Positions 19,909 to 20,576 of a stretch of 20,576 nucleotides of DNA are shown one piece after another. The translations under genes were made by a program, and so were the position numbers. Location: IMG/VR virus record IMGVR_UViG_3300043772_005292, positions 1 to 20,576 of that record. One strand, given 5' to 3'. Every line of letters starts with the position of its first letter. The first letter of the stretch is position 1. The notes below the pieces were generated by a model. It did not search any database, was not told the origin of the DNA, and worked only from the letters and a program-made list of their open reading frames with translations. The stretch comes from a virus.

Positions 19909-19910
19909 TT

Positions 19911-20528
19911 ATGCACAATGTGAATATACCTCATTTTTATTGTTATCTTCGTAAAGAGCACATGTACCAGCATGAGCTGCATAAGGGAGAATTTGACAAG
20001 GTCTTGGTATTCGGTGCACAGTCCTGCGCCGGGTATGCAATGACTTTCCATGTCATGACTGACTACGGAATTGTTCGTAGCAGAGTCCCCATCCACATGT
20101 TATGCTGGAAGCCAGATGCTCCTTTAATGCCACTTGATCATCTACAACTTTGGGATTGTTTCCATGAAAATGTATCCACGGTTGAATATGATGCTCTCTT
20201 TGATTGCAGGGCAAAGGTTGTTCTTAAAGACAAGACCGAGCATTGGGGCGATTATGTAATGACCTTTGATTGGTATAGAAATGCCTATTCGGAGGAACCT
20301 ACGCAATACAAATGCCTTCACATGATTGCACTGGACAACGGAAACTATACACTCCAGCCGAATAATAGAATCTTTTGGAAAAACATGTCATTTGTCACCA
20401 AGCCATTCCCGGAAAAACCGGACTTCAAGGTTGACAACAAGGCATGGAAGTGCGAAGGTGAGAGTGATCGTTGGATCATCGATGGTCATGATGACAATTA
20501 TTACTATGATATAAAACCGACTAAATAG
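19911..20528 (+). CDS. Conserved hypothetical protein of T4-like phages, start abutting tRNA-Tyr
   Basis: The 205-aa protein starts MHNVNIPHFYCYLRKEHMY, then HKGEFDKVLVFGAQS, RVPIHMLCWKPDAP, PLDHLQLWDCF, YVMTFDWYRNAYSEEP and LDNGNYTLQPNNRIFWKNMSF. From memory this matches an uncharacterised protein conserved in cyanophages and relatives, including the first residues. That supports the start 2 nt after tRNA-Tyr, even though the frame is open through both tRNAs. Function unknown; the fold looks beta-rich and cytosolic. Codon use (AAG, GAC, TTC favoured) is like the reductase gene and unlike the A-rich central block. No SD can lie between tRNA and ATG. Confidence 0.85.
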   Translation: MHNVNIPHFYCYLRKEHMYQHELHKGEFDKVLVFGAQSCAGYAMTFHVMTDYGIVRSRVPIHMLCWKPDAPLMPLDHLQLWDCFHENVSTVEYDALFDCRAKVVLKDKTEHWGDYVMTFDWYRNAYSEEPTQYKCLHMIALDNGNYTLQPNNRIFWKNMSFVTKPFPEKPDFKVDNKAWKCEGESDRWIIDGHDDNYYYDIKPTK

Positions 20529-20531
20529 TTT

Positions 20532-20576
20532 TATGCGTAGTTCAGTTAACGCTGACTAGAATCGCCTACTTGCAAG
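20532..20576 (+). tRNA. Possible 5' part of a tRNA cut by the window end
   Basis: TAGTTCAGTT resembles a tRNA D-arm start, GTTC can pair with GAAT (20560-20563 area), and CTTGCAAG at the end could be an anticodon loop. It would read TGC (Ala) or GCA (Cys), depending on the unseen stem. The D loop would be unusually long (about 15 nt). The 3' half lies outside the window. Confidence 0.35.

Noticed and set aside
19725-19910. Upstream extension of the 19911 gene through both tRNAs
   Set aside because: The extension only translates tRNA-Thr and tRNA-Tyr; the family-like N-terminus begins at 19911.

Overview
The window looks like part of a T4-like (tailed, contractile-type) phage genome, probably from an aquatic phage. 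The support is: a compact B12-dependent ribonucleotide reductase; several tRNA genes without encoded CCA; tightly packed genes on both strands; many T4-late-type promoter boxes (NATAAATA / CTAAATA) placed at gene starts; and small conserved proteins that, from memory, resemble cyanophage and pelagiphage families. No host gene, integrase or transposase is visible. I cannot name the host. Marine or freshwater bacteria are likely.

Layout. (1) 1-2080: class II ribonucleotide reductase, tRNA-Asn and a strong terminator. (2) 2081-3512: a low-complexity, repeat-bearing protein, a terminator, then a roughly 90-nt imperfect hairpin lying exactly downstream of a late promoter box. (3) 3513-4853: a RuvC-like resolvase on the plus strand facing a minus-strand pair, an HNH endonuclease and a zinc-ribbon protein. 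(4) 4894-9970: three Ala/Pro/Lys-rich proteins with internal repeats, one carrying a Gly/Ala-rich membrane-like segment, followed by an MGME1-like exonuclease and a DNA-binding HTH-repeat protein. (5) 9977-16041: five plus-strand genes, including a 798-aa protein ending in an HNH-like module and a Cys-motif protein with three small modules. They end at a bidirectional terminator. (6) 16066-17335: a minus-strand run of five small genes behind a sigma70-like promoter. Two of them (57 and 46 aa) are very short and basic. (7) 17385-19345: a small plus gene, a minus-strand group of small, probably virion beta-rich proteins, tRNA-Gly and a 67-aa plus gene. (8) 19337-20576: a small coiled-coil protein, a divergent sigma70-like promoter, a GC-rich structured RNA region, tRNA-Thr, tRNA-Tyr, a conserved hypothetical gene and the 5' part of a possible further tRNA.

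How the parts may work together. The reductase and tRNAs support nucleotide supply and translation. The resolvase, HNH protein and MGME1-like exonuclease fit recombination, branch removal and DNA processing before packaging. The most interesting pattern is a set of otherwise unrelated proteins (2111, 6509, 7801, 9977, 12370, 13548, 17385) that begin with a short amphipathic peptide ending in an (L/I/V)xE motif. This is what a T4-type capsid-targeting sequence cleaved by the prohead protease would look like. I infer a cassette of internal head proteins packaged with, and possibly ejected with, the DNA. A second pattern is that predicted transcription starts fall 0-6 nt before most start codons, or tRNA 3' ends fall 2-3 nt before them, which suggests widespread leaderless or near-leaderless messages.
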